Source of the DNA: Candidatus Poseidoniaceae archaeon
Lineage (GTDB): Archaea > Thermoplasmatota > Poseidoniia > Poseidoniales > Poseidoniaceae
Direction of reading: 5' to 3'
DNA length: 32,916 nucleotides
NCBI GenBank assembly: GCA_024958795.1
Contig: JANXHP010000090.1
Span: 1-32,916 of the forward strand
Shown: piece after piece, positions 25,463-32,916 of the stretch
How the letters are laid out: each line of letters starts with the position of its first letter
Numbering within the stretch: the first letter of the stretch is position 1
Translations under genes and position numbers: made by a program
Notes under the pieces: generated by a model
Told to the model about the DNA's origin: nothing
The model's database searches: none
The model's input: the letters and a program-made list of their open reading frames with translations, nothing else

Positions 25463-25579
25463 ACACACCATCACTTACAATTGAATGCAAGATGGATTGT
25501 TTGCACGGATCTATCCGAATAACCTTACAAATGCAATTGTTGTTTGAATGGGCTTTCAGTGGGCCTTTTCATATCCCAC

Positions 25580-27208
25580 TCAATTGTTGCAAGCCGCTTG
25601 AAGCAATCCCAAAAACGGAGGAGATGGGCGATTTGGCCTGCTCTTGAATTCAGGATGGTATTGGACTCCAATGTAATATGGATGTCCGTCAAGCTCAAAG
25701 ATTTCACAACGTTGTCCAGTTTCATCTTTGCCAACAAACTTCAAACCTGCTGCTTCAATATTTTCAATTAGGTCTGGATTGACTTCGTATCTGTGGCGAT
25801 GTCTTTCATCTACTGAATCTCCATTTTCATATAGTGATCTAATCTTGCATTCATCAACTTGCCACAATGTAGGTCGACTACCTAATCGCATTGTTCCACC
25901 CAAATGAGTCTTTGAAATCTCTGGCATGAATACAACTGCTGCATGTTCAACATTTTCATCAAATTCTGTTGAGTTTGCACCTGTAAGTCCCAAAACATTA
26001 CGACAAAACTCAATGGTTGCAATTTGTAATCCCAAACAAATGCCAAGATATGGAATATTGTTAGTTCTAGAATAATTAGCAGCGAGAATCTTTCCTTCAA
26101 TGCCTCTATCACCAAAGCCGCCAGGTACCAATACACCATCAGCACCTTTCAGCAACTGCCATGCATTTGTTGATTCTTCAGAACTATCCCAATCCTCTTC
26201 AAGATGTGATGCTTCAACCCAGTCGATTACCAATTTTCTATCAACTGCCATTGCAGCATGTTGTAAAGATTTGATGACCGAAAGATATGCATCACTCAAT
26301 CCTGTATATTTGCCAACCATTGCAATTCGAACTTCTTGTTCCAAAGTATCTAGGTGTAATGCCATCTTTCTCCATTCAGCTAATAATCCAGTAGATTCAC
26401 AATCTAGGCCAAGAATATCACACAAACCTTGTTCTTGTAGCATTAAAGGAACATGGTAAATGTTCGGAACATCATGTGTTGAGAACACAGCATCAGGGCT
26501 AACATGGCAAAATGCAGCCAATTTTTCCCGAGTTTCAAGGTTCAGCGGGGTGCTAGACCTACAAACTAGGATATCCGGAGATATTCCGAGACCTCTTAGT
26601 TCCTTAACAGTATGTTGAGTAGGTTTTGTTTTTTGCTCACCAACAGGCCCCATTACAGGAACTAAAGATACATGAACGAAAGTAACGTTTTCTCTACCGA
26701 CTCTAAATTGGAATTGTCTTAATGCCTCAATATATGGAGCAGATTCAATATCACCAACAGTACCTCCCAATTCGATGATACAGGCATCTGGAACTAGATC
26801 AGTGCCATCTGCTGGTTGACTCGCAACATCCTCAATCCATTCCATTATCGCATCGGTAATATGTGGAATAACTTGTACTGTTTTCCCTAAATAATCACCA
26901 CGCCTTTCAGCTTCAATTACTTTAGAATATACTTTTCCAGTAGTCAAGTTATTGTCCTTGGCTAAGTTGATATCCAAAAATCTCTCATAATTACCGAGGT
27001 CCAAGTCCGCTTCGCCACCGTCGTCGAGTACGAAAACTTCCCCATGTTCAAACGGAGACATTGTTCCAGCATCGCTGTTTAGATATGGGTCAATTTTTAT
27101 TGAAGTGACTCGCAGTCCAGCGGATTTGAGTAAAACTCCTATGCTACTTGCAGTAACTCCCTTACCTAGTCCGGAAAGGACACCTCCGCTGACCACGACG
27201 TACTTCAT
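25580..27208 (-). CDS. pyrG: CTP synthase
   Basis: Converts UTP, ATP and glutamine to CTP, the last step of pyrimidine nucleotide synthesis. The 542-residue length is normal. The amidoligase domain begins [17 protein letters not shown] and has the nucleotide-binding [20 protein letters not shown]. The C-terminal glutaminase domain has the nucleophile Cys in GICLGLQIA and the His/Glu pair in YHPEF. I start at ATG 27208; ATG 27214 and 27265 are in frame but add residues outside the family alignment. It is divergent from tdh across about 160 bp that hold repeated TAATCAA elements. Its product CTP is the expected feedback inhibitor of PyrBI encoded earlier in the window. Confidence 0.97.
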   Translation of the reverse strand: MKYVVVSGGVLSGLGKGVTASSIGVLLKSAGLRVTSIKIDPYLNSDAGTMSPFEHGEVFVLDDGGEADLDLGNYERFLDINLAKDNNLTTGKVYSKVIEAERRGDYLGKTVQVIPHITDAIMEWIEDVASQPADGTDLVPDACIIELGGTVGDIESAPYIEALRQFQFRVGRENVTFVHVSLVPVMGPVGEQKTKPTQHTVKELRGLGISPDILVCRSSTPLNLETREKLAAFCHVSPDAVFSTHDVPNIYHVPLMLQEQGLCDILGLDCESTGLLAEWRKMALHLDTLEQEVRIAMVGKYTGLSDAYLSVIKSLQHAAMAVDRKLVIDWVEASHLEEDWDSSEESTNAWQLLKGADGVLVPGGFGDRGIEGKILAANYSRTNNIPYLGICLGLQIATIEFCRNVLGLTGANSTEFDENVEHAAVVFMPEISKTHLGGTMRLGSRPTLWQVDECKIRSLYENGDSVDERHRHRYEVNPDLIENIEAAGLKFVGKDETGQRCEIFELDGHPYYIGVQYHPEFKSRPNRPSPPFLGLLQAACNN

Positions 27209-27368
27209 TGACATCAACGGGCTTTTAGGCTGTCGCGCCTCCTTAATCAACATACCCTTGAACATCCCAATTCACAATATTGCAAAATAATCAATATTTT
27301 GAGAATTGACATAGACTAAGCCAATAATCAAAAGGTGGCGACTGCAAGTTGATTATAGGGGGAGAGCG
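27209..27368. promoter_or_regulatory. pyrG/tdh divergent promoter region with repeated TAATCAA half-sites
   Basis: TAATCAA occurs at 27244-27250, 27288-27294 and 27325-27331, and in inverse (TTGATTA) at 27349-27355. The last two extend to an 8-bp inverted repeat, ATAATCAA/TTGATTAT, with a 17-bp spacer just before tdh. A 7-bp dyad CAAAATA/TATTTTG lies at 27283-27301. G-rich GGGGGAGAG precedes the tdh ATG as ribosome binding site. Confidence 0.45.
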
Positions 27369-28424
27369 ATGAGTAACATTCCAGCAACGATGATGGCATG
27401 GACAAAAACCGCTGACGAACGGGGAGGTTTTTCTCTCTCACAACACTCTGTCCCTTCACCAGGGAAAAATGAAGTCCTTGTGCAAACACTGGCCACATCA
27501 ATTTGTGGAACTGACATCCATATCTGGAAATGGGACCAATGGAGTAGAGAAAATGTACCAATTGGAACGATAACAGGTCATGAAACATGTGGCAAAATTG
27601 TCGCAGTAGGTGATGGAGTTTCCGAATCTAGAATTGGAGAAAGCGTTGCAATAGAATGCCATTTTGCGTGTTGGAATTGTCCGCGTTGTGATGAAGGCAA
27701 TGCTCACATTTGTGAAAATGGAACAATTTTTGGAGTTGAAGTAAATGGGGCGTTTGCACCTTATTTCACTGCCCCAAGTATCAATGCAAGAACTATACCT
27801 GAAGGAATAGATCCAAAATTCGCATCAATACAGGACCCATTGGGCAATGCAATTCACACATTGACAGGTGGGCCAATAAAAGGCGCTACTGTAGCAATAC
27901 ATGGACTAGGTCCAATTGGATTATTTGCAGTTAATGCAGCTAAAGCGATGGGGGCAGAGAAAGTTATTGCCATTGATTGGGATAACCAATATCGTATGAA
28001 AATAGCAGAGAAATTAGGTGCTGACATGGTTCTTGGCAAAGAACATGATATCGTTGCTGAAATCCTTTCAGCAACCGATGGTAGAGGTGTGGATAACTCA
28101 TGTGAATTTTCTGGCTCACCTAAAGCTCTAGCCAATACCATTAGTTCAACAAGGATGGGAGGTTATGTCAATGTGCTCTCAGTATATGGTAATCCAACAC
28201 CTGAAATTCCAATGAACGAATTGGTATTCAGATATTTACATTTGAAAGGAATCAACGGTCGAAAGATGTGGTCAACTTGGGATACTATGCATGAATTGCT
28301 AAGCGCTGGAAAGATTGATGTTGAAAGTATTGTAACAGATCAGTTTCCAATATCTGATTTTGTACAAGGAATGGAATTAGCAACTTCGGGAAATTGTGGC
28401 AAAGTAGTTCTGCAATTTCCTTAA
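27369..28424 (+). CDS. tdh: L-threonine 3-dehydrogenase
   Basis: Zinc-dependent medium-chain dehydrogenase that oxidises L-threonine to 2-amino-3-ketobutyrate with NAD+. The 351-residue length fits. The catalytic zinc site includes C46 in SICGTDIH and H71-E72 in GHETCG. The structural zinc lobe has C101, C104, C107 and C115 in the usual C-x2-C-x2-C-x7-C spacing. The Rossmann motif GLGPIGL follows. HIWKWDQW and the late GINGRKMWSTW are features of Tdh over other alcohol dehydrogenases. Its stop shares the palindrome TTAA with the stop of the convergent HMG-CoA synthase gene. No Kbl (glycine C-acetyltransferase) gene, the usual partner, is in the window. Confidence 0.92.
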   Translation: MSNIPATMMAWTKTADERGGFSLSQHSVPSPGKNEVLVQTLATSICGTDIHIWKWDQWSRENVPIGTITGHETCGKIVAVGDGVSESRIGESVAIECHFACWNCPRCDEGNAHICENGTIFGVEVNGAFAPYFTAPSINARTIPEGIDPKFASIQDPLGNAIHTLTGGPIKGATVAIHGLGPIGLFAVNAAKAMGAEKVIAIDWDNQYRMKIAEKLGADMVLGKEHDIVAEILSATDGRGVDNSCEFSGSPKALANTISSTRMGGYVNVLSVYGNPTPEIPMNELVFRYLHLKGINGRKMWSTWDTMHELLSAGKIDVESIVTDQFPISDFVQGMELATSGNCGKVVLQFP

Positions 28425-30010
28425 GGTGAAACCCATTCATAGTGTCTTGAACCTTCCATTACTCCCTCTTCACCGATTTCAACCAAAGCGAATTCTCCAG
28501 TTGGTGAAATGACCGAATTATCTTGAGTGCCTTTGTGTAGGTTTTCGTACGTAACTTGGTCTATTGCCATTCTTCCTGCAAGTCTTTCAAACAAATGCCA
28601 ACGGGAAACAACTTCTCTCCATTGAGGGCTAACCTTTGCTTCGAATACCTTTGCTTTCGCCCCAGAACCATATCCACAAAGTCCGAAATAACTGTCATCT
28701 AGATTACTATTTTCTTCTAAGTCTGATTCAAATGTTGACATCAATGCGAGGAAGATAGAACCTGTGTATTGATTTCCTATCAAACTAGAAGCCCTTTGAC
28801 CCTTTTCAATCCTTGATGCATGGAATTCAATATATTCTTCAGTCTTAGAAATAGCACGGCGATAACTATCCATTTCCTTCTCCCATGCTTCAATGACTTT
28901 TGCATCCTTAGATTGTGGTTCAACAGGTGGAACACCTATCTTGTCAACCATCAATTCCCATTCGGGTGTATCAAGGCGGTCATGACGAAACACATCTGGA
29001 AACATTCTCTTAGCCTGGAATGCATAAGGAAGATGCATGATAATCCTTGACCATTGCTCGGTAAACCTTTCATCGACCTCGGGGTCATATCTTCCCCTTG
29101 ATTGAGATTTCTCTACAAAATTCTTGAATGCTTGACGTACTGCAATTTGATAACATCTATTGGAAAATTGTCCATCAAAAATAGGCTCATCACGATGAAC
29201 ACTGACCGAATTTTCACCATGTGCAAAAATCCCTAATTTCCTTACAGTGGATTCGGGGAGATGCTTGATCATCCTATTGACAAGACCCTTTTTCACAGTT
29301 TGACCAGTTTCTTGAGCCAATTGCATTACATTAGTAATTACAGAATGAATTGAAACATTACGTCTTGGCTTGAAGAAATCATGTACTGGAGTCGTTGAAA
29401 CTCCAATACAATCAGGAATCTCAAGTAATCTAGGGTTTTGCTTAACCAGCAATGCACCACCACCTGCACCTTGAGTATATTCTCCAGTGGATTCAAGTAC
29501 ATACTTGGCATTATCAGAGAATATAACAATCCCCACTCGTTCGTCTTCTTCTGTTGAACGAGCAACCCAATCTAATGTGGTATGTAGGGCATCAACTGCG
29601 CCAATACATGCAAAAGTCATATCCACAACATCGCAATTGACGAAACAATCGGTACCATAGCGTTCTCCATATCGTTGAGTTAGCATGTCAACGATGTAAG
29701 TAGCAGTCGGTTTTGAACCATCCAATGCAGATTCAGTACCTAGATACATTCTTCCTATATCTCTTGGATTCAAACCATTGCGGTCAATTATTTGCATTAC
29801 TGCCATTGCCCCCATTGTTGCAGTATCCTCGTGGACATCTGGAATTGACATTGCAGTTAACCCTAGTCCCTTGTTTAGTTTAGCAAAATCCGCACCGCGC
29901 ATTTCAGCAAAATCCCTCATATCCATGAACAATCTTGGGAAGTGAATTGCTATGTCATCAATACCAACAGGATTTTGAGAAACCATACTCATAACTTTAT
30001 CTAACGCCAT
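28421..30010 (-). CDS. Hydroxymethylglutaryl-CoA synthase
   Basis: Condenses acetyl-CoA and acetoacetyl-CoA to HMG-CoA in the mevalonate pathway, the source of archaeal isoprenoid lipids. The thiolase-fold has the catalytic Glu in PDVHEDTATM (E61), the nucleophile Cys in DMTFACIGAVDA (C135), QGAGGGALLV, and a late His in MHLPYAFQAKRMF; YTGSIFLAL and LCGYGSGAKA close the fold. At 529 residues it is much longer than the common archaeal form (about 350) and closer to or above eukaryotic and bacterial forms. I start at ATG 30010 (MALDKVM); a TTG at 30025 would add 5 residues. It lies 69 bp after the thermosome gene on the same strand. Bacterial homologues are called mvaS. Confidence 0.93.
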   Translation of the reverse strand: MALDKVMSMVSQNPVGIDDIAIHFPRLFMDMRDFAEMRGADFAKLNKGLGLTAMSIPDVHEDTATMGAMAVMQIIDRNGLNPRDIGRMYLGTESALDGSKPTATYIVDMLTQRYGERYGTDCFVNCDVVDMTFACIGAVDALHTTLDWVARSTEEDERVGIVIFSDNAKYVLESTGEYTQGAGGGALLVKQNPRLLEIPDCIGVSTTPVHDFFKPRRNVSIHSVITNVMQLAQETGQTVKKGLVNRMIKHLPESTVRKLGIFAHGENSVSVHRDEPIFDGQFSNRCYQIAVRQAFKNFVEKSQSRGRYDPEVDERFTEQWSRIIMHLPYAFQAKRMFPDVFRHDRLDTPEWELMVDKIGVPPVEPQSKDAKVIEAWEKEMDSYRRAISKTEEYIEFHASRIEKGQRASSLIGNQYTGSIFLALMSTFESDLEENSNLDDSYFGLCGYGSGAKAKVFEAKVSPQWREVVSRWHLFERLAGRMAIDQVTYENLHKGTQDNSVISPTGEFALVEIGEEGVMEGSRHYEWVSP

Positions 30011-30079
30011 CACATATTTGAACAATAGTCCGGCAATAGTTTCAATATGCTTGATTCAGCATAGTGTGGAATTAGCCCT

Positions 30080-31663
30080 TCAATCCATTTCAGGAATCAC
30101 AGCATCAGTCTTTGCCCATAATACATCATCAATACGAAGAATAGAAACAGCAGCCTCAGTAGCACCGCTAATCGCTTGGCGTGTAATACGTAGAGGTTCA
30201 AGAATTCCATCATCAACCATATTTGTTGATTTTCTAGTATCTACATTTAATCCAAAATAATGGGAAATATCATCATTAGCATTACTCTGTGATGCAACAA
30301 TTTCCAGTAATGTGTTTATTGGATCTAGTCCAGCATTTTCAGCGAGAACTCTTGGAACAATCTCCAATGCATCAGCATAGGCCTCTATCGCTAATTGTTC
30401 CCTACCAGGAATTGTTTCACCATGCCTTCTCAATCTTCTAGCTAAGGCAATGTATGTAGCACCTCCTCCTGCTAATAACAAAGGCTCTTCTATCAATTGA
30501 CAAGCAACTCCAAGAGCATCTCCAAAGCATCTTTCAACTTCTCCTATTACATCTGTTGTAGAGCCTCGAGCAATGAAAGTTGCACCACCTTCTTCAGTTT
30601 CTACAATCCAGTGTGAAACGCTATTCCACATTTCATTTCTCGATTCAATAAATGCACCTAAATCTTGAGCAGTTGCATGTTTAACATCATGAACTAATGT
30701 CGCCCCACAACCTCTTGAAAGCAAATCTAAATCATCTCTTGCAACTCTTCTATATGCTTGAATACCAGCATCATTTAACGCTGAACGAATATCATCATCA
30801 ATACCTTCTCTACAGGCCAATAAAGTGACTCCTAGAGATTGTAATTGTTCGACTTGTTGCGTTAACATCTCAAGTTCCTTATCTCTAAAGGATTGAAGAA
30901 CACCGGTTGATGTTACATTCAATTTCATATCAGATGCCATAGCACGTCTTTCAATTCCTCCATTAATCAACAGAACATTACCAGCACCGATTTTTTTAGG
31001 CATCGCTTCTAGAATGCGTTTTTTTGCCAATACTAATCCAGTGACTAATTTTGAATCAGTTACTACTCCGCCACTTTGTGAAAGCACTTTGACTCTAGTC
31101 GGGTCAGCGATAGCCACATCGGATTGGGTATCTGCAATAATTTCAGCAGCCTCAACAGATAAACGGGCTAGATGCATACGCATCGCTTCATGCCCTTTAC
31201 CAGCAAGTGAGGTTTGAGTTGCTATCAAACGGTCATCTTTTGTTGCATCAATGGTGAATGAAAGTAGTTCCTTGCGACAATACTCTTCTGCCATACGGTA
31301 TCCGCGTGCAATCATTGAAGGATGAACTCCTTGAGTTACCAAATGCCACGCATTGTTCAACATTTCAGCACTTACTAATACCGTTGTTGTGGTACCATCT
31401 CTTGCAATTTTATCTTGTACGGATGAAGCGTTGATCAGCATTTTTGCTACAGGATGTTCAACCTTTGCAGTCTCAAGAACGGTGACTCCATCATTTGTTG
31501 TCAAAGTTCGTCCAGAATCATCAATTAACAATTTGTCAAGGCCTCGTGGACCAAGTGTTGAACGAATCGCACTAGATAGTGCAAGAGCAGCTTGAATATT
31601 TTTTCGAAGAGCATCGCGACCTGTAGTTCTCTCAGTATCAGAGAGGATTGACGCATCGCTCAT
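30080..31663 (-). CDS. Thermosome (group II chaperonin) subunit, divergent
   Basis: ATP-driven folding chamber subunit, 527 residues. The first TCP-1 signature RSTLGPRGLDKLL and second TTNDGVTVLETAKVEHP are present. The third, normally QD..(G/A)DGTTT, reads QDKIARDGTTTT, with Arg88 in place of Gly/Ala. The catalytic Asp in GDALGV before LLLAGGGA is kept, but the Glu of the usual GGGAxE is Tyr404. The C-terminus ends VIPEMD with no Gly-Gly-Met-rich tail. So it is a divergent paralogue, active ATPase or not. Start at ATG 31663 has GGTGG about 7 nt upstream; GTG 31681 would add 6 residues. It follows dnaK by 61 bp and precedes the HMG-CoA synthase gene. Confidence 0.92.
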   Translation of the reverse strand: MSDASILSDTERTTGRDALRKNIQAALALSSAIRSTLGPRGLDKLLIDDSGRTLTTNDGVTVLETAKVEHPVAKMLINASSVQDKIARDGTTTTVLVSAEMLNNAWHLVTQGVHPSMIARGYRMAEEYCRKELLSFTIDATKDDRLIATQTSLAGKGHEAMRMHLARLSVEAAEIIADTQSDVAIADPTRVKVLSQSGGVVTDSKLVTGLVLAKKRILEAMPKKIGAGNVLLINGGIERRAMASDMKLNVTSTGVLQSFRDKELEMLTQQVEQLQSLGVTLLACREGIDDDIRSALNDAGIQAYRRVARDDLDLLSRGCGATLVHDVKHATAQDLGAFIESRNEMWNSVSHWIVETEEGGATFIARGSTTDVIGEVERCFGDALGVACQLIEEPLLLAGGGATYIALARRLRRHGETIPGREQLAIEAYADALEIVPRVLAENAGLDPINTLLEIVASQSNANDDISHYFGLNVDTRKSTNMVDDGILEPLRITRQAISGATEAAVSILRIDDVLWAKTDAVIPEMD

Positions 31664-31724
31664 AGCCAAGCCACCAATCACTCATCAATAAGCCAAACGC
31701 TTTGCGATTTCATCAACGAGAGAT

Positions 31725-32916
31725 TCAATCTTCGTCAACCACTTCAAAATCAGCATCGACGACACTATCTTCACCAGCGACGTTGATTTCACCGTCGTCA
31801 GAATCAGAATTGCCTTCTTGTTCAGCCATTTCAGCAGCAGCAGCTTCGTATAATTTCGAGGAAACCGCATGCATTGCTTCTTCAACTTCCTTAACCTTGG
31901 TCTGAATTGATGCTTCATCAACATCTTCAAGATCTAGAGGCTTACCATCTTCATCTTGAACCATTTTCTCAAGTTCATCCAATAGTGACTTCACAGGGTC
32001 GACATCAGCATCATCTAACTTCTCAGCATTTTCTTCCAAAGTTCGACGTGTTTGGTATACTACTTGGTCTGCCATATTGCGTAGTTCAACCTTAGCCTTA
32101 CGAGTTTTATCTTCTTCAGCGAATTTTTCAGCCTCTTCAATCTTAGCCTGGATTTCATCCTCTGATAGTGAAGTATCGGATTCAATAGTGACGGATTGTT
32201 CCTTACCAGTCCCCATATCTTTTGCACTAACATTAACGATTCCATTTGCATCTATATCAAAAGTAACTTCAATTTGAGGAACTCCACGAGGAGCAGCAGG
32301 AATACCACCGAGATGGAATTGCCCAAGAGTGATATTGTCCTTTGCAAATTCACGCTCACCTTGCAATACATGAATTTCTACAGCAGGTTGATTATCAGAT
32401 GCAGTAGAATATATTTCCGAGCGTCTTGAAGGAATTGTAGTATTGCGTTCAATCATTGTGGTCATTACACCACCTAGAGTTTCAATTCCAAGAGTTAGAG
32501 GCGTGACATCGAGTAACAATATGTCAGAAACGCCTTCATCACCTGCAATGATTCCTGCTTGAATAGCAGCACCCATAGCAACAGCCTCATCAGGATTGAT
32601 ACCCTTGTAAGGCTCTTTTCCAGCTTCCTTTTCTACTGCAGTTTGAACTGCAGGTACACGAGTTGAACCACCTACGAGAATAACCTTGTCAACATCTCCT
32701 TTCTTTACACCAGCATCTTTCATTGCTTGGCGAGTTGGACGCATTGTTTTTTCAATCAACTTAGAGATTAAATCTTCAAACTTTGCACGGGTAAGAGTAA
32801 TGTCCATGTGTTCTGGTTGACCATCTTTCATTGTGATAAATGGTAGATTAATTTGAGTGCTTTGAGTTCCAGAAAGTTCAATTTTTGCCTTTTCAGCAGC
32901 TTCTTTAAGACGAGAA
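31725..32916 (-). CDS. dnaK: Chaperone protein DnaK (Hsp70), C-terminal part
   Basis: Hsp70 chaperone; about 396 C-terminal residues are present and the frame is open at the right edge, so the N-terminal half lies outside. The end of the ATPase domain has [14 protein letters not shown] and [15 protein letters not shown], then the interdomain linker [16 protein letters not shown]. The substrate-binding beta domain includes [17 protein letters not shown] and [15 protein letters not shown]. The helical lid follows, and the protein ends in an acidic tail EVVDED. Hsp70 in archaea is generally thought to come from bacteria. dnaK heads a same-strand run with the thermosome gene, so two ATP-dependent chaperones may be coexpressed. 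GrpE and DnaJ are not in view. Confidence 0.96.
   Translation of the reverse strand, partial: SRLKEAAEKAKIELSGTQSTQINLPFITMKDGQPEHMDITLTRAKFEDLISKLIEKTMRPTRQAMKDAGVKKGDVDKVILVGGSTRVPAVQTAVEKEAGKEPYKGINPDEAVAMGAAIQAGIIAGDEGVSDILLLDVTPLTLGIETLGGVMTTMIERNTTIPSRRSEIYSTASDNQPAVEIHVLQGEREFAKDNITLGQFHLGGIPAAPRGVPQIEVTFDIDANGIVNVSAKDMGTGKEQSVTIESDTSLSEDEIQAKIEEAEKFAEEDKTRKAKVELRNMADQVVYQTRRTLEENAEKLDDADVDPVKSLLDELEKMVQDEDGKPLDLEDVDEASIQTKVKEVEEAMHAVSSKLYEAAAAEMAEQEGNSDSDDGEINVAGEDSVVDADFEVVDED

Noticed and set aside
25463-25579. Possible small gene between the M23-like gene and pyrG
   Set aside because: Frames crossing this gap are short continuations or antisense of the neighbours, with no start site support.
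1-32916. Mobile elements, CRISPR arrays, tRNA or rRNA genes
   Set aside because: No transposase, integrase or phage motif, no regularly spaced repeat, and no cloverleaf or rRNA-like stretch was seen in the intergenic regions.

Overview
The window reads as a chromosomal piece of an AT-rich archaeon, most likely a planktonic Thermoplasmatota of the Marine Group II/III type (Ca. Poseidoniia). Archaeal signs are a Cdc48/VAT-type double AAA ATPase, a group II chaperonin (thermosome) subunit, a separate PyrB/PyrI pair with a zinc-binding regulatory chain, an Ncs6/TtuA-type tRNA thiolase, a large HMG-CoA synthase and a small PRC-barrel protein. Several genes start just after GGTGAT or GAGGTGAT, the complement of the usual archaeal 16S 3' end. 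Mixed in are bacterial-looking genes (DnaK, a TGS/SAD-type threonyl-tRNA synthetase, Tdh), a combination known from marine Thermoplasmatota. The lineage call is inferred from gene content. I saw no rRNA, tRNA, CRISPR array, insertion sequence or phage gene.

Layout: 1-1241 is the N-terminal part of an aldehyde dehydrogenase (minus). 1412-8211 (plus) holds cdc48, a PRC-barrel protein, then a tight three-gene membrane cluster (GATase-like/DUF4350-type, DUF58, 8-helix protein). 8214-12035 (minus) is a three-gene unit: a roadblock/LC7 protein, a 1064-residue coiled-coil protein that itself seems to carry a roadblock-like domain, and a small membrane protein. A 352-bp divergent intergenic region with several inverted repeats follows. 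12388-13642 (plus) holds a tiny Cys-rich protein and the tRNA thiolase. 13646-15433 (minus) is a 6-helix membrane protein with a long helical tail. 15508-16934 (plus) is pyrB-pyrI. 16937-19486 (minus) is a 9-helix protein with a TPR-like tail, followed upstream by thrS (19571-21604) and a small acidic protein. 22249-23436 (plus) is an ATP-NAD kinase-like protein. 23600-24175 (minus) has a TM2 protein and a mini-zincin, divergent from a membrane-anchored M23-like protein (24164-25462, plus). pyrG (minus) and tdh (plus) diverge at 27.2-27.4 kb. The right end (minus) is dnaK (partial), thermosome, HMG-CoA synthase.

Together the genes cover protein quality control (Cdc48, DnaK, thermosome), pyrimidine nucleotide synthesis (pyrBI, pyrG), translation (thrS, tRNA thiolation), isoprenoid lipid synthesis (HMG-CoA synthase) and threonine catabolism (tdh). 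The least explained parts are the roadblock/coiled-coil unit, two large membrane proteins with long helical tails on either side of pyrBI, the DUF58 cluster, and the structured 12.0-12.4 kb intergenic region. Four convergent gene pairs end within 0-3 nt of each other or overlap, which shows how compact the genome is.
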